Shown piece after piece: positions 5,671 through 6,381 of a stretch of 6,381 nt of DNA. Made by a program: the position numbers and the translations under genes. Below the pieces are notes generated by a model. That model saw nothing but the letters and a program-made list of their open reading frames with translations, searched no databases and was not told where the DNA came from. Source of the stretch: an archaeon (GTDB lineage Archaea; Thermoproteota; Nitrososphaeria; Nitrososphaerales; Gagatemarchaeaceae); the NCBI GenBank assembly GCA_021822995.1, contig JAKAPN010000069.1, positions 1-6,381 of the forward strand, written 5' to 3'. The first letter of the stretch is position 1; each line of letters opens with the position of its first letter.

Positions 5671-5913
5671 ATGGTCAAGGCGATAGTAGAAATAGACGAG
5701 GAAGCAAACAGAGTGATCAACGTGATCAAGGCTCAATACGACTTCAAGGACAAGTCTCAGGCCATCAACGAGTTGGCCAGGCAATACAAGGTGTTGATCC
5801 TCGAATCTGGCGTACGTCCGGAGTACCTGAGGAGGTTGGAGAAAATACGCTCCGGACCCATAATCAGAGTGGGAAGCGCCAAAGAATTCAAGGACAGATA
5901 CGGCCTAAAGTGA
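5671..5913 (+). CDS. DUF2683-family antitoxin, TA module 3
   Basis: An 80-residue protein with the family pattern MVKAIVEIDEEANRVINVIKA..., a beta strand then a long helix. After FKDKSQAINELARQY (residues 25-39) comes a charged C-terminal region that includes RPEYLRRLEKI and ends GSAKEFKDRYGLK. I recognise this as the archaeal DUF2683 type, short proteins encoded just ahead of RelE/ParE toxins and thought to be RHH-like DNA-binding antitoxins. It should neutralise the toxin at 5914-6180 and may repress its own promoter through the dyad at 5638-5651. The ATG sits at the predicted transcription start. The stop abuts the toxin ATG with no gap (TGA|ATG). It is unrelated in sequence to the RHH antitoxin of module 2. 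Confidence 0.85.
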   Translation: MVKAIVEIDEEANRVINVIKAQYDFKDKSQAINELARQYKVLILESGVRPEYLRRLEKIRSGPIIRVGSAKEFKDRYGLK

Positions 5914-6180
5914 ATGTACGAGCTAGAAGTCAGGCAACAAGTCGACAGGTTCTTCAGGAAACTCACGAAACGAGACAGGAAACAGATGGAAGCCATCAGC
6001 AGTAAGATTGACGAGATTCTGCAGGACCCCCACGCCTTCAAACCCATGCACTTCCCACTTGTGGGGGTGAGGAGAGTCCACTTCGGAAGTTACGTCTTGC
6101 TGTTCTCGATTGACGAGCAAAGGAAGACTGTAGTTCTCGAGGACTATGAGCACCACGATCGAGTCTACAAGGGGAAGTGA
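5914..6180 (+). CDS. RelE/ParE-family toxin, TA module 3
   Basis: An 88-residue toxin of the subtype that travels with DUF2683 antitoxins. It begins MYELEVRQQVDRFFRKLTKRDRK, with one strand and a basic helix. The helix 24-37 ends in LQDPHAFKPMHFPL, and residues 53-67 give the central strands RRVHFGSYVLLFSID. The protein ends VVLEDYEHHDRVYKGK (73-88). The His-His-Asp-x-Val-Tyr ending (80-85) replaces the GHRxxVY ending of toxin 2, and it lacks the KLRVGxYR block, so it is a different branch from toxins 1 and 2. The predicted role is mRNA cleavage on the ribosome, but this branch is less well characterised. It is cotranscribed with and abuts its antitoxin; an AAGTGA just upstream overlaps the antitoxin stop and may serve as a weak ribosome binding site. 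Confidence 0.88.
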   Translation: MYELEVRQQVDRFFRKLTKRDRKQMEAISSKIDEILQDPHAFKPMHFPLVGVRRVHFGSYVLLFSIDEQRKTVVLEDYEHHDRVYKGK

Positions 6181-6226
6181 CACCAAATTGCCCGCATCGG
6201 CCATTGCCCGAGAGTGCTCAAAGTCA

Positions 6227-6313
6227 AACGGGTTCGATTCCTTCGCGTCAGGAACCCGTCCATTTCGATGCCATTTCTAGCTGCGATTTTGCACCGGTTC
6301 CCGTCAGGCCCGC
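6227..6313 (+). repeat. 87-bp intergenic repeat, copy D
   Basis: This is the partner of copy A in the same orientation, 5,871 bp apart, with 13 substitutions and no indels. Its core is CCCGTCAGGCCCGC (6300-6313), with one change from the other three cores. The internal hairpin is kept with a one-base shift: ACGGGTT (6228-6234) pairs with AACCCGT (6253-6259). The AAA of copy A (415-417) is TTT here. It starts 46 bp after the stop of toxin 3. The rest of 6181-6381 shows no gene; a promoter of a gene beyond the window may lie there but I cannot identify it. Confidence 0.85.
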
Positions 6314-6381
6314 TCAGCATCTTACCCGTTCGCTATAGATTCCATCATTTTGTCTCATCAGACAGCCGTCAGGCATCTCTG

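Noticed and set aside
356..6313. CRISPR array or CRISPR-like repeats
   Set aside because: The copies are far apart, irregularly spaced, diverged and separated by genes; there are no short uniform spacers.
356..6313. Insertion sequence with 87-bp ends
   Set aside because: The repeats are direct rather than inverted, no transposase is encoded between them, and no target-site duplication is evident.

Overview
The window looks archaeal. The evidence is: TATA-box promoters about 26-30 bp upstream of start codons with almost no leader (leaderless transcription); a DUF2683-type antitoxin, a family I know mainly from archaea; and an extracellular protein with a NosD-like C-terminal tail (NYWSDY...DRYPL) common in archaeal surface proteins. 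I cannot fix the phylum; TACK (thaumarchaeal/bathyarchaeal) or Thermoplasmatota lineages are reasonable guesses. There is no rRNA, tRNA, CRISPR array, transposase or integrase in the window.

Layout: (1) 1-310, the 3' end of an antitoxin gene overlapping a RelE/ParE-type toxin. (2) 311-572, a spacer holding an 87-bp repeat (copy A) and the promoter region of the next gene. (3) 573-4796, one very large gene for a secreted or membrane-anchored protein: signal anchor, Ser/Thr-rich stalk, InlB-like repeat, about 14 LVIVD beta-propeller blades (perhaps two seven-bladed propellers), then a right-handed parallel beta-helix. (4) 4977-5467, a ribbon-helix-helix antitoxin plus RelE toxin. (5) 5671-6180, a DUF2683 antitoxin plus a second kind of RelE/ParE toxin. 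(6) 6181-6381, a spacer holding copy D of the 87-bp repeat. All genes are on the + strand.

The three toxin-antitoxin (TA) modules are each two-gene operons, antitoxin first, with overlapping (TTGA, twice) or abutting (TGA|ATG, once) stop and start codons. The antitoxins probably repress their own promoters; the dyads around the TATA boxes fit this but do not prove it. The surface protein has no visible functional link to the TA modules.

The most unusual signal is non-coding. All four spacers carry versions of one repeat. Copies A (356-442) and D (6227-6313) align without gaps over 87 bp (74 of 87 identical) and begin 45 and 46 bp after the stop codon of toxins 1 and 3. A diverged copy (5502-5568) follows toxin 2. 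The 3' core CCCGTCGGGCCCGC also lies just upstream of the TATA boxes of the second and third TA operons. Repeats and TA modules thus alternate like cassettes, with the giant surface-protein gene placed between two of them.
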